A DNA stretch of 33,780 bases, taken from NCBI GenBank assembly GCA_937891425.1, contig CALAGD010000012.1, forward strand, positions 1 to 33,780. The letters are read 5' to 3'. The first letter of the stretch is position 1. Each line of letters begins with the position of its first letter. A program made the position numbers and the translations under genes. Below are positions 7,395 to 15,978 of the stretch, piece by piece. The DNA comes from an uncultured Pigmentiphaga sp. (GTDB lineage Bacteria > Pseudomonadota > Gammaproteobacteria > Burkholderiales > Burkholderiaceae_B). The notes beneath the pieces are model-generated. The model did not search any database. It saw only the letters and a list, made by a program, of their open reading frames with translations, and was not told the origin of the DNA.

Positions 7395-7691
7395 TCAGGA
7401 CCCGCTGGAAGCCGGACCTGGGTCGCTGCCCAGTGTGCCGGAGGTGGCCCCGTTGCCGGTCGAGCCACTCGGACTCGGGTCAGTATAGCTTCCTGAGGGG
7501 CGGTCAGACGGGGCGGGCGACGGAGCCGGGCTGAGCGCACCCGTGCTGGGGTTGGACGGCTCGGCGGGCACCGTCAGGGTGGAGCCTGCCGGGTTGGTAG
7601 CCGTATTGTTCACGTTGTCTTCGGCGCGGTCGCAGGCGGCCAGGGCAGTAGAGGCGACGATGATTCCTGCAATCCAGAACGATCGGTACAT
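7395..7691 (-). CDS. Small Pro/Ser/Gly-rich lipoprotein
   Basis: A 98-residue protein starting MYRSFWIAGIIV with a hydrophobic signal and a lipobox LAAC at 17-20, so Cys20 should be lipidated. The +2 residue is Asp, which in Enterobacteria retains lipoproteins in the inner membrane; the rule may not hold here. The mature part is low complexity (Pro, Ser, Gly, Thr, Ala), with repeated PSP/PAP and SGSTGNG-like units and no fold I recognise. ATG 7691 has AAAGGAG about 8 bases upstream, which supports this start over in-frame codons further up. It is monocistronic by spacing. Function unknown. Confidence 0.75.
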   Translation of the reverse strand: MYRSFWIAGIIVASTALAACDRAEDNVNNTATNPAGSTLTVPAEPSNPSTGALSPAPSPAPSDRPSGSYTDPSPSGSTGNGATSGTLGSDPGPASSGS

Positions 7692-8067
7692 ATGCCGTAC
7701 TCCTTTGATTGACGCGATTGGTCTGGTCATCAGTGTCCCGCAAAACCGGCCTGATGTAAGTTTCAAGTAAGTTTGGTTTGTGTGCCGAGGTAACACGACA
7801 ACGTGGCTGCAGGGTGATCACGGGGGCTCCGGTTGCGCAGGCCCCGATGGGTCAGGCCGCTCCCTGTGCGGTCTTCGTCGTTGCGTCAGGCCGATGGAGG
7901 CCAGACCCCAACGCTTCAGGCACGAAGATCCGGATACACTTTCTGAGCAGGGGTAACACGCCTGTTGCCGACAGGGCGGCAACGCGAGATGGTGGTGGCG
8001 ACGCGGGGAGGGCGTGCCCGGTTTCGCCGGCGGGCCGCCGGGTAGCCGGGCCGCCGAAAGTGCATGC
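7692..8067. other. Intergenic region between mutS and the lipoprotein gene
   Basis: About 375 bp containing the lipoprotein promoter and ribosome-binding site. At 8022-8059 there is a GC-rich self-complementary block just after the mutS stop (TTTCG at 8022-8026 and CGAAA at 8055-8059 flanking a CCGGCGG/CCGCCGG dyad). This may fold at the 3' end of the mutS mRNA, but no T-run follows it on the minus strand. I see no convincing gene. Confidence 0.45.
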
Positions 8068-10878
8068 TCACGGGGCGGTCGGCGAGGTGCTCAGGCGGGC
8101 ATGCAAGTCGTAGAGAAGATTCAGTGCCTCCCGGGCGGTCAGCGCATCCGGGTCCAGGGCGCGCAAGGTGCGCAGCACGTCGGCGCTGGCCGGGTCGAGG
8201 TCGCCGCCGTCGGGTGAGCCCTCCTTGGGGGGGTGACCCTCGTGTGCAGGAGGACCGTCGCTCACGGACATCGTGGCCGCATCCGGGGCGAGAACCAACG
8301 GTTCGTTGGCCGTATCGGTGCCGGGATCCACCACGCCGAACAGGGGTAATTGAACCTGCGGCCCGGCGCCCAGCTCGAGCTGTTCGAGCTGTCGCCGCGC
8401 GAGACGGATCACTGCAGGCGGAATGCCAGCCCGTTGTGCTACCTGGATGCCGTAGCTGCGGCTTGCAGGACCTTCACGCACCTCGTGCAGGAAGACGATG
8501 CCGTCGGGGCTCTCAGCCGCTGCCAGGTGAACATTAGCGGCCTGGGGACGTTCCTGGGGCAGCCGCGTGAGCTCGAAGTAATGGGTGGCGAACAGGGTCA
8601 GGGCACGGTTGTGCGATACCAGGCGGTGTGCGATGGCCCAGGCGAGCGCCAGCCCGTCGTACGTGGAGGTACCGCGGCCGATTTCGTCCATGAGCACCAG
8701 GCTGGACGGAGTGCTGGCTGCAAGGATGGTGGCGGCCTCGGTCATTTCCATCATGAAGGTGGAGCGCCCGCCAGCCAGGTCGTCGGCCGCGCCGATGCGT
8801 GTAAAGATGCGATCAAGCGTGCCGATCACGGCTGAACGCGCCGGCACGAAGCTGCCGATGCGCGCCAGCAGGGCAATCAGCGCTACCTGACGCATGTAGG
8901 TCGACTTCCCGCCCATGTTGGGCCCGGTCACGAGCAGCAGGCGGCGGTTCTCGTTCAGTCGGCAATCATTGGGCGTAAAGCGCTCGATGGTGCGCTCTAC
9001 CACGGGATGTCGTCCCTGCACGATGTCTATCTCGGCGCTGTCGCCAAGCTGCGGGGCGACCCAGTCATTGTCGCGGGCGTGGATGGCCAGCGCCACCAGC
9101 ACGTCGAGCTCGGCCAGGGCGGCGGCTGCCCGGGCCAGGGTGGGCACACGGGGCACGAGCTGTTCGAGCAGCTGGTCGAAGAGGAAGCGTTCCCTGGCCA
9201 GCGCACGCTCCTGCGCCGACAGGATCTTGTCTTCCCATTCCTTGAGCTCGGGGGTGATATACCGCTCCGCATTCTTCAGCGTCTGGCGGCGCCGGTAGTC
9301 CGCAGGCACCTTGTCGGTCTGGCCCCGCGTGACTTCTATGAAAAAGCCATGTACGCGGTTGAACTCGACCCTCAGGTTGGCGATGCCAGTCCGTTCGCGT
9401 TCGCGAGCTTCCAGCTCAATGAGGAACTCACCGCTGTGCGACTGCAGCTTGCGCAGTTCGTCCAGCGTTTCGTCATAGCCGTCGGCGATCACGCCACCGT
9501 CGCGTACCGCGACCGCCGGCTCCCCATGCAGTGCGCGCAGCAGCAGGGCATGGGCGGCAGGATCAATCTCCAGTGCGTCCGCAATGCACGACAGGCGCTC
9601 GTCGTGTTCGAGCGAGAGCCCGCGGGCGGCGGACCTGACTGCTGCTGCCAGTCGGGGCAGCTGGGCCAGTGCGTCACGCAGGCTGGCCAGCTCGCGTGGC
9701 CGTACCGAACGCAGGGCGATGCGGGTGGCGATGCGTTCGATGTCGGGCAAGGATTCGAGCACCGCGAGCAGGGGTTCTACGCCGTTTTCCAGCAGGGTGG
9801 CGATGGCCCTCTGACGTTGACCCGGCTCGTCGTTGTCGCGCAGCGGGTGATGCAGCCAGCGGCGCAGCAGCCGGCTGCCCATGGGGGTACGGCAATGGTC
9901 GAGCGTGGAGAACAGGGTCGGTGCTTCGTCCCCTCGCAGAGTCTCCGTAAGTTCCAGGTTGCGACGCGTCGCTGGGTCGAGCCATACGTAGCGGGTGGCC
10001 CGGTCGGCGGTGATCTGCCGTACGTGCGGCAGTGACTGGGCCTGGGTGTGCGCAGCATAGCGCAGCAGGGCGCCCGCGGCGCGGATGGCGGCCGGCATGT
10101 CGCCCACGTCGAACCCGTCGAGGGTGTCGACCTGAAAGTGTTCGAGCAGGGTGGTGCGAGCGTTGTCGAGGTCGAAATGCCAGTCGGGTACGCTGCTGAC
10201 CGCAACGCCAAGGTCGTCGATCCCGTCGGGGTGCGGCTGGTGTTCCGCGAGCACCAGCTCGGCCGGGGCGATGCGGTGCAGTTCGCTTGCCAGCTGGGTA
10301 CGTGTGCATTCGGTCACGCGAAAATCACCGTTAGCCAGGTTGAGCCAGGCGATGCCGCAGTTCTGTTCGCGCCGGCTGGCGCCTGGAATGAACAGGGCGG
10401 CTACTGCACGGTCGGCCTTGGCAGGCAACAGGGCGTCATCGGTAAGCGTTCCGGGGGTCACGATGCGCACGATACGCCGTTCCACCGGCCCTTTCGCGGT
10501 GGCCACATCGCCTACCTGCTCGCAAATGGCGACTGATTCGCCCGCGGCAACAAGACGCGCGAGATATCCCTCGAGCGCGTGGAAGGGAATGCCCGCCATG
10601 GGGATCGGCTCGCCGTTCGACACGCCGCGGGTGGTCAGCGTGAGATTCAGCAGACGTGCGGCTTTCTTTGCGTCGTCGTAAAAGAGTTCGTAGAAATCAC
10701 CCATGCGATAGAGCAGCAGCAGCGGGCCGGCATCGGCCTTCAGCTGGAGGTACTGCCGCATCATGGGGGTATGACCGGCGTGGCGATCATCCGGTGATTC
10801 GGCCCGACCGGCAGTGCTGCCTTGGGGCGCCGGAGCGTGCGCGGAGGGAGATGCGTTCTTGCCAGAGGATAATGTCAT
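8068..10878 (-). CDS. mutS: DNA mismatch repair protein MutS
   Basis: A 936-residue MutS, the ATPase that recognises mispairs and small loops and recruits MutL. The mismatch-reading Phe-x-Glu is FYE at 62-64 (in YRMGDFYELFYDDAKKA). Connector, lever and clamp regions follow, then Walker A GPNMGGKST at 652-660 and Walker B LVLMDEIGRGTSTYDG from 727. The C-terminal tetramerisation helix is reached through a ~55-residue acidic, Pro/Gly-rich linker (about 848-900), longer than in E. coli. The N terminus has ~38 residues of Ala/Pro/Ser-rich sequence before the conserved HTPMMRQYLQLK. ATG 10878 was chosen because AGGTG precedes it closely; GTG at 10884, two codons upstream, is also possible. It is transcribed alone. 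Confidence 0.97.
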   Translation of the reverse strand: MTLSSGKNASPSAHAPAPQGSTAGRAESPDDRHAGHTPMMRQYLQLKADAGPLLLLYRMGDFYELFYDDAKKAARLLNLTLTTRGVSNGEPIPMAGIPFHALEGYLARLVAAGESVAICEQVGDVATAKGPVERRIVRIVTPGTLTDDALLPAKADRAVAALFIPGASRREQNCGIAWLNLANGDFRVTECTRTQLASELHRIAPAELVLAEHQPHPDGIDDLGVAVSSVPDWHFDLDNARTTLLEHFQVDTLDGFDVGDMPAAIRAAGALLRYAAHTQAQSLPHVRQITADRATRYVWLDPATRRNLELTETLRGDEAPTLFSTLDHCRTPMGSRLLRRWLHHPLRDNDEPGQRQRAIATLLENGVEPLLAVLESLPDIERIATRIALRSVRPRELASLRDALAQLPRLAAAVRSAARGLSLEHDERLSCIADALEIDPAAHALLLRALHGEPAVAVRDGGVIADGYDETLDELRKLQSHSGEFLIELEARERERTGIANLRVEFNRVHGFFIEVTRGQTDKVPADYRRRQTLKNAERYITPELKEWEDKILSAQERALARERFLFDQLLEQLVPRVPTLARAAAALAELDVLVALAIHARDNDWVAPQLGDSAEIDIVQGRHPVVERTIERFTPNDCRLNENRRLLLVTGPNMGGKSTYMRQVALIALLARIGSFVPARSAVIGTLDRIFTRIGAADDLAGGRSTFMMEMTEAATILAASTPSSLVLMDEIGRGTSTYDGLALAWAIAHRLVSHNRALTLFATHYFELTRLPQERPQAANVHLAAAESPDGIVFLHEVREGPASRSYGIQVAQRAGIPPAVIRLARRQLEQLELGAGPQVQLPLFGVVDPGTDTANEPLVLAPDAATMSVSDGPPAHEGHPPKEGSPDGGDLDPASADVLRTLRALDPDALTAREALNLLYDLHARLSTSPTAP

Positions 10879-11086
10879 TTGCACCTGATATCTTTCGCGA
10901 ACAAAACGGGAACTATCGCGGGAAGTGCGCTGGTCCGTGTAGGGTACCGTTTTCGTTGGAGGCCATGCAAAACGCCGCGTACCGTGGCTCAGGGGCGGTG
11001 TCCGGGGGGCACGGCCCGAACGGTCGGTGTCGAGGGGCGTGCAGGCTGCTCATTCATTGCCGCAAGCCAGGCGCTGGGGTTGCACG

Positions 11087-12316
11087 CTACGTATCTGTGG
11101 TGGCAGGGTCGGGGGGGCGGCTGGCATTATGTACCAGGCGGCGTGCCACCATGGAAATGACCACGAAGGCACTCGTGATGAAGGTGGAGTATCCCGCCGC
11201 GGTGACCAACGCTCCGAATTGGTCGGTCAGCGCGCCCAGCGCCAACGGTGTCAGGCTGCCGGCATAGCCCGACGCGAAGAACAGCGAGACCAGGCGCGCC
11301 CGGTGCTCGGGCGGAGCGACCACGTTGATGAGTGCTGCCGCAGCCCCGAATACGGCGCCGTTGCCGGTGGCCATGGCATACAGGCCCAGACAGGCAATGA
11401 TGGGGGCTTTGGCAAGCGTGGCAGCCAGCACGCAGACTGCGCCCGAGACCACGTACACACTACCGCGCAGCATGGCCGTGCGCATTGGCAGGCGCCGATG
11501 CAACCACTGGCTGCCGGCTGCAAGCATCATGTAGACCGAGATTGCGTAGCCCGACAACGCGTAATTCTCGACGTTGAAGATCAGGTCACCGAAGTAGGGC
11601 CCCAACGCCATGAGCGTACCGCCTACGCCCCAGTTGATGGCGATGATGGAAATGCACAGCAATACAGGGGGCCAGGGGACCGGAACCGGTGCAGGCTGGT
11701 TGCGGGCGCTGCCTCGCGCACGCCGGCGGATGTGGCTTCTGGCAATCCGGTTCCAGAGCGTGAATGGCACGACCAGGCCGGCTAGCGTGCCCGCCACGAC
11801 CAACAGGAACGGCAGCGTCATCGGCCACAGGTTCCATTGCAGGGCGATGCCGGTGATGATGGGTCCGATGCCGGCGCCAGCGCTGAAGGCCAGTCCGGAA
11901 ATGGCGCCGGCAACGCGTGGGTCGCGTCCGGGGGCAAGTTCGACCAGGGCGGAGTTGGCGGCGACGGTGACCGAGCCGGTGCCGAGCCCTGCGAGCAGGC
12001 GTCCGAGCATGAGCGTGGGCAGCGACAGCGCAAAGCCCATGAGCGTGGCTCCGACCGCCGAACACACCAGCGCAGGCGCGAGAAGCCGGTACGGGTTACG
12101 CAGGGATTCCAGCACCCGGCTCATCGAGAACAGCGCAACCAGCACGCCCACCAGGTACATGACATAGATGAGGGTCATGGTGAAGGCATCGAGGTCAAGC
12201 TGTGCCCGATAAATGGGATAGAGCGGGATTGGCGCGCTGCTGCCGGTAATGGCCGCGAGCAGTCCGAGGGCGACCAGTCGGCGTGGCCAGGCGTGGACAT
12301 CAGCGACCGCAGCCAT
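11087..12316 (-). CDS. Major facilitator superfamily transporter
   Basis: A 409-residue polytopic protein with twelve predicted hydrophobic helices in two halves joined by a basic, Arg-rich cytoplasmic loop (about 195-215, SHIRRRARGSARNQ). Helix 4 carries the MFS-like GRLLAGLGTGSVTVAANSALVELA pattern (~104-127), and the second half opens at VLLCISIIAINWGVGGTLMALG. A secondary transporter or exporter is likely; the substrate is not deducible. ATG 12316 begins MAAVADVHAWPRRLVALGLL. It is probably a single-gene unit: mutS lies 208 bp downstream and the secreted-protein gene is divergent. Confidence 0.85.
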   Translation of the reverse strand: MAAVADVHAWPRRLVALGLLAAITGSSAPIPLYPIYRAQLDLDAFTMTLIYVMYLVGVLVALFSMSRVLESLRNPYRLLAPALVCSAVGATLMGFALSLPTLMLGRLLAGLGTGSVTVAANSALVELAPGRDPRVAGAISGLAFSAGAGIGPIITGIALQWNLWPMTLPFLLVVAGTLAGLVVPFTLWNRIARSHIRRRARGSARNQPAPVPVPWPPVLLCISIIAINWGVGGTLMALGPYFGDLIFNVENYALSGYAISVYMMLAAGSQWLHRRLPMRTAMLRGSVYVVSGAVCVLAATLAKAPIIACLGLYAMATGNGAVFGAAAALINVVAPPEHRARLVSLFFASGYAGSLTPLALGALTDQFGALVTAAGYSTFITSAFVVISMVARRLVHNASRPPDPATTDT

Positions 12317-12579
12317 ATGGAACCATCAATTCATTGTGTTACATTGGTCAGGGCGTGCGCTTCGTCGGGCGGCAATCCGCCGTGTGGCGCACCCTGCCGG
12401 GTGACGCGCGAATTACCCCCCATCGAAGAAGACACGAGAATGGTGAGGGTAACTTTATCATTAATGGCCAGCGCCGGCGTTTTCTCGCCGGGTTCCGCCA
12501 TGATGCGACGGGTGGCATCCACGTGTTCTGGCTGTCCGGGTGTACTGGGCAGACGCTTTTTCTTGATCAGGAGGTTTGC

Positions 12580-13071
12580 ATGATGCGTACAAAATGCACT
12601 ATGGCGCTGGTTGGTGGCCTCATTTGTTCAACGATTTGGGCTGGAGCAAACGCAGCTCCCTCAGCGCAGACCACACAGCCCCTATACGTCGCCGCGGCCA
12701 GCACGGGCGCAGGCAGCAGTCAGGCTGCCGTTGCCAGCGCGCTTCCGCCGGCACAGACGGTGAATGGCGTAACCTATATCTCGGGTGGTTTCGGACTGGA
12801 AGAGTCCACGGCAATGATGGCCGCAATCCCGCAGTTCTCGGTCGCCATGATCTTCGCCGAGGCCAACGGGGCTTATCTGGCCTACATTCCCCTGCGCATC
12901 ACCGGGCCGCAAGGCTTCAATCTTGAGCTGACCTCCACAGGGCCCATCCTGCTCATGGACCTGCCCGATGGCCAGTACACCGTCACCGCCAGCTACCAGG
13001 GACGTGACAAGACGGCTCGTTTCACGGTTCGCGGCAACAACAAGGGGCAGCGCCTCGTGTTTGCCTGGTAA
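12580..13071 (+). CDS. Small secreted beta-rich protein, carboxypeptidase-regulatory-like
   Basis: A 163-residue exported protein with an N-terminal signal peptide (about 1-25, cleavage after ANA). An Ala/Ser/Gln-rich linker (26-60) is followed by a beta-rich domain (about 85-163). In it, YIPLRITGPQGFNLELTS ... LPDGQYTVTASYQGRDKTARFTV has the transthyretin/CarboxypepD_reg-like pattern of an accessory domain with a 'LPxGxYxVxAxYxG' strand turn. There is no catalytic motif. AGGAGG at 12569-12574 precedes the ATG at 12580 by 5 bases; the second ATG (12583) is 8 bases away and equally plausible. The frame stays open far upstream, but that stretch does not look like protein. A strong terminator follows. 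A periplasmic role is inferred; function unknown. Confidence 0.8.
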   Translation: MMRTKCTMALVGGLICSTIWAGANAAPSAQTTQPLYVAAASTGAGSSQAAVASALPPAQTVNGVTYISGGFGLEESTAMMAAIPQFSVAMIFAEANGAYLAYIPLRITGPQGFNLELTSTGPILLMDLPDGQYTVTASYQGRDKTARFTVRGNNKGQRLVFAW

Positions 13072-13099
13072 GCAGTCAGGCATCTGCAACCGAGCGAGG

Positions 13100-13129
13100 G
13101 CGGGCCGCATTCGGGCGGTCCGCTTTTTT
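13100..13129 (+). terminator. Rho-independent terminator after the secreted protein gene
   Basis: A nine-pair stem (GCGGGCCGC at 13100-13108 with GCGGTCCGC at 13115-13123, one G-U pair) encloses a 6-nt loop and is followed by six T residues (13124-13129). It begins 28 bp after the stop codon at 13071 and ends 9 bp before the end of the convergent 45-codon gene. Confidence 0.9.
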
Positions 13130-13137
13130 GTTGCCTG

Positions 13138-13275
13138 TCAGGCGCCAAGCCCGACGGATCGCATGACCAGGCGTATCAGCGCAGCAGCAAGGGTCAGGGC
13201 CGCCACGCTGCAGCTCCAGATGAGCACCAGCCAGCCCAGCCGTTTCCAGAAACCGGGAGACCTCTGTCCCGTCAT
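13138..13275 (-). CDS. DUF2474-type small membrane protein of the bd oxidase operon
   Basis: A 45-residue protein, MTGQRSPGFWKRLGWLVL..., with one hydrophobic helix (about 14-38) behind a basic/aromatic start. The W-KRLGWLVLIW pattern matches the DUF2474 family, short single-helix proteins encoded directly behind cyanide-insensitive bd-type oxidase genes. By position it may be a small accessory subunit, comparable to CydX of cytochrome bd, but that role is inferred. ATG 13275 gives the family-like start; the frame is open upstream through a hairpin-rich spacer. It lies 89 bp after cioB, on the same strand. Confidence 0.8.
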   Translation of the reverse strand: MTGQRSPGFWKRLGWLVLIWSCSVAALTLAAALIRLVMRSVGLGA

Positions 13276-13327
13276 CGCGTCAGCCCCTCGCGGCAGCCGT
13301 GCCGCGACGTGGCCGCCGGGAAGGGAA

Positions 13328-13362
13328 CCGGCGCCGTGCTGGCGCCGGCCGCCCACGGCCGG
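13328..13362. repeat. Overlapping GC-rich hairpins between cioB and the DUF2474 gene
   Basis: CCGGCGCC (13328-13335) pairs with GGCGCCGG (13341-13348) around a 5-nt loop. Overlapping it, CCGGCCG (13345-13351) pairs with CGGCCGG (13356-13362) around a 4-nt loop, so the two hairpins compete for 13345-13348. They directly follow the cioB stop codon in the mRNA. No T-run follows, so they could act as mRNA-stabilising or processing structures rather than as a terminator. Confidence 0.5.
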
Positions 13363-13364
13363 CA

Positions 13365-14372
13365 CTACTCATAGCCATCGCCATGGCGCACCTTGCCGCG
13401 GAAAACGTAGTATGACAGCGCGGTGTAGACGAGCACGATGGGCGTAATGAACAGCGTGCCCACGAGGGCAAAGCCCATGGCCTGCGGCGCGTTGGCGGCT
13501 TCATGGATGGTAATGTGCGGAGGAATGATGTAGGGCCAGAGGCTGATGCCCAGACCAGCGTAGCCCAGCAGCACCAGGCAAAGGGTCAAGGCAAACGGAG
13601 CGCCGTGTGATCGCTTGTGCAGCGCGCGCAGCATGCCCCAGGCGGTCAGCGCCACCAGCACCGGTACGGGCGCAAGCAGCACGATATTGGGAAAACCGAA
13701 CCAGAGCGCGGCGATGCGTTCATCGAGCAGTGGCGTCCAGACGCTCAGTACGACGATGATGGCCAGGAGCGCCCACAGCAGGGGGCGGCTGAGGCGGAAC
13801 ATGGTGTCCTGCAGTGTGCCTTCGGTTTTCATGATGAGCCAGGTCGAGCCGAGCAGGGCATACGCGATGACCAGTCCCGCCCCGGTAAAGATGCTGAAGG
13901 GAGAGATCCAGTCGAGCGCGCCTCCGGCGTAACTGCGCCCCACTACCTCGATGCCTTGCAGGTACGAACCCAGGACCACTCCCTGGAAAAACGCCGCGGC
14001 GATCGAGCCGGTCATGAAGGCTTTGTCCCACCAATGGCGCCGGGCTTCGCTGGCCTTGAGACGGAACTCGAAGGCGACGCCGCGGAAGATGAGTGCAACG
14101 AGCATGAAGATCAGCGGCAGGTAGAGGGCGCTCAGCACGACGGAATAGGCCAGGGGAAAAGCGGCAAACAGCCCTGCGCCCCCGAGCACCAGCCAGGTTT
14201 CGTTGAAATCCCAGACCGGCGCGATCGAGTGCATCATGAGATCACGGTCGTGGCGCCCCGGGACAAAAGGAAAGAGAATTCCTACGCCCAGGTCGAAGCC
14301 GTCCATGACGACGTACATGACCACGCCAAACAGGATGATGATGGCCCACAGCAGGGGGAGATCGATGCCCAT
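13365..14372 (-). CDS. cioB: Cytochrome bd-type (cyanide-insensitive) quinol oxidase subunit II
   Basis: A 335-residue membrane protein of the CydB/CioB family, the haem-free structural partner of subunit I in the quinol:O2 oxidoreductase of the inner membrane. The family N terminus is clear: LLWAIIILFGVVMYVVMDGFDLGVGILFPF with the conserved DGFDLG (~24-29), then WDFNETWLVLGGAGLFAAFP (~54-73). About eight or nine helices are present, and the length is usual for CioB. ATG 14372 lies 14 bp after the cioA stop, so the two are co-transcribed. The -ioB symbol follows from the CIO-type partner; cydB would be an equally fair name. Confidence 0.94.
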   Translation of the reverse strand: MGIDLPLLWAIIILFGVVMYVVMDGFDLGVGILFPFVPGRHDRDLMMHSIAPVWDFNETWLVLGGAGLFAAFPLAYSVVLSALYLPLIFMLVALIFRGVAFEFRLKASEARRHWWDKAFMTGSIAAAFFQGVVLGSYLQGIEVVGRSYAGGALDWISPFSIFTGAGLVIAYALLGSTWLIMKTEGTLQDTMFRLSRPLLWALLAIIVVLSVWTPLLDERIAALWFGFPNIVLLAPVPVLVALTAWGMLRALHKRSHGAPFALTLCLVLLGYAGLGISLWPYIIPPHITIHEAANAPQAMGFALVGTLFITPIVLVYTALSYYVFRGKVRHGDGYE

Positions 14373-14386
14373 GGTGGTCGCTCCTC

Positions 14387-15814
14387 TCAGGAACTGGCGT
14401 TGGTGGAGTCGGGCAGTGGTTCCGGCGCGCGTGACATCGGGCGCATGGGGGTACGCGGCTGCCCGGGGCCGCCTTCGACCGGTTGGGTGCCTTCACCGGC
14501 ATGTGGCCCCTTGCGCAGCATGTGCAAACAATAGGCCGTTCCCGCCCCGAACACGACCAGATAGACGATCACGAACATGGCCAGCGACAGCCCGACCTCC
14601 GCCGCGCCATGCGGAGAGACCGCGTCAGCCGTGCGCAACAGCCCGTAGACTACCCAGGGCTGGCGCCCGATTTCAGTCGTGTACCAGCCTGCCAGGATGG
14701 CGATCAGTCCTGCTGGCCCCATGTACAACGCCATGTGCAGCAGGCGCGGGGAGGTGTACAGCTTGCCGCGGGCTCGTGCGATGGCACCCCAGATGCCGAG
14801 CACGATCATCATGACGCCAAAGAACACCATGATGCGGAAGGTCCAGAATACGATCGTCGAGTTGGGGCGGTCTTCAGGTGCGAAATCCTTCAGGGTCGGG
14901 ATCTGGCCGTCCCAGCTGTGGGTGAGGATGAGGCTGCCGAGGTGGGGTACCGGCAGGGCAAACAGCGTTTCTTCGCGTTCCATGTCGGGCCAGCCTACCA
15001 GGTAGATGGGGAAGCCCTCGCCCGGCACGTTTTCCCAGTGGCCTTCGATGGCGGCGATCTTGGCGGGCTGGTGTTTCAGGGTGTTGTGGCCGTGCAGGTC
15101 GCCCACGACAGCCTGGACGGGGGCGACGATCAGCAGCATCCACATGGCCATCGACAGCATGGTGCGCACCGCTGGGGTGTCGTTGCGGCGCAACAGGTGC
15201 CAGGCAGCGGTTGCGCCCACGAGCAGTGCAGTGGACAGAAAGGCCGCCAGCAGCATGTGTACAAGCCGGTACGGGAATGACGGGTTGAAGATGACACGGA
15301 TCCAGTCAACGGGGATGGCGCGGCCGTCGACGATTTCATGGCCGGCAGGCGTTTGCATCCAGCTGTTCGATGAAAGAATCCAGAATGCGGAGACGATGGT
15401 GCCGAGAGCTACCAGCACCGTCGAGGTGAAATGCAGCCCCGGCCCTACCCGGCGCCAGCCGAACAGCATGACGCCAAGGAAGCCCGCTTCCAGGAAGAAG
15501 GCGGTCAGCACTTCGTAGGTGAGCAGCGGGCCCGTAATGGCGCCGCCGAAATCGGCGAAGGCACTCCAGTTGGTGCCGAACTGGTACGCCATGACAATGC
15601 CAGAGACGACGCCCATGGCGAACGTGATGGCGAACACCTTGACCCAGAAATGGTAGAGATCCTGGTAGACCATTCGCCCGGTGCGCAGCCACAGGAACTC
15701 CAGGACAGCGAGGTACGACGCCAGGCCGATGGTGATCGACGGAAAAATGATGTGGAACGACACCGTGAAGCCAAACTGGACGCGCGCCAGATCGAGGGCT
15801 GTCAAGGCATTCAT
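14387..15814 (-). CDS. cioA: Cytochrome bd-type (cyanide-insensitive) quinol oxidase subunit I
   Basis: A 475-residue haem-bearing subunit of a bd-type terminal oxidase. Expected ligands are present: His21 (FHIIFPS), His186 (RLVHMLLAAF) and Met329 (FRIMVFFG). The conserved Glu101 and Glu109 lie in TYEVLTAFFLEAGF. The quinol-site residues Lys252 and Glu257 are in QPAKIAAIEGHWE. The loop after them is short, which is the CIO type rather than the long-Q-loop E. coli cytochrome bd. GRQPWVVYG (383-391) is the family signature. AAGGAGA precedes ATG 15814 by 6 bases; the open frame upstream is not like the family. It would support respiration at low oxygen or with haem-copper oxidases poisoned. The C-terminal ~40 residues are Pro/Gly-rich and disordered. 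Confidence 0.95.
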   Translation of the reverse strand: MNALTALDLARVQFGFTVSFHIIFPSITIGLASYLAVLEFLWLRTGRMVYQDLYHFWVKVFAITFAMGVVSGIVMAYQFGTNWSAFADFGGAITGPLLTYEVLTAFFLEAGFLGVMLFGWRRVGPGLHFTSTVLVALGTIVSAFWILSSNSWMQTPAGHEIVDGRAIPVDWIRVIFNPSFPYRLVHMLLAAFLSTALLVGATAAWHLLRRNDTPAVRTMLSMAMWMLLIVAPVQAVVGDLHGHNTLKHQPAKIAAIEGHWENVPGEGFPIYLVGWPDMEREETLFALPVPHLGSLILTHSWDGQIPTLKDFAPEDRPNSTIVFWTFRIMVFFGVMMIVLGIWGAIARARGKLYTSPRLLHMALYMGPAGLIAILAGWYTTEIGRQPWVVYGLLRTADAVSPHGAAEVGLSLAMFVIVYLVVFGAGTAYCLHMLRKGPHAGEGTQPVEGGPGQPRTPMRPMSRAPEPLPDSTNASS

Positions 15815-15978
15815 GTGGTCTCCTTCTTGTACAGACATTCCGGCATCGCTCGGTACAACTTTACACAACGCGCGCCGGGGCCGCAACGGCCCGGTCGAGC
15901 CTGATTGTGCCAGGTACGTGGCTGCCACGACGCCCGCCGCCCTCAATGGCGCAGCCACGCAGCAAAGCGGTGCGCCTG

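Noticed and set aside
8022..8059. Terminator after mutS
   Set aside because: There is strong GC dyad symmetry but no T-run on the minus strand, so it is described only as part of the intergenic region.
12283..12579. In-frame upstream extension of the secreted protein gene
   Set aside because: The ~99 extra codons are not protein-like and would bury a clear signal peptide; AGGAGG marks the start at 12580.
15815..15978. FNR/ANR site upstream of cioA
   Set aside because: No TTGAT-N4-ATCAA-like sequence was found in the 164-bp gap, only partial half sites.
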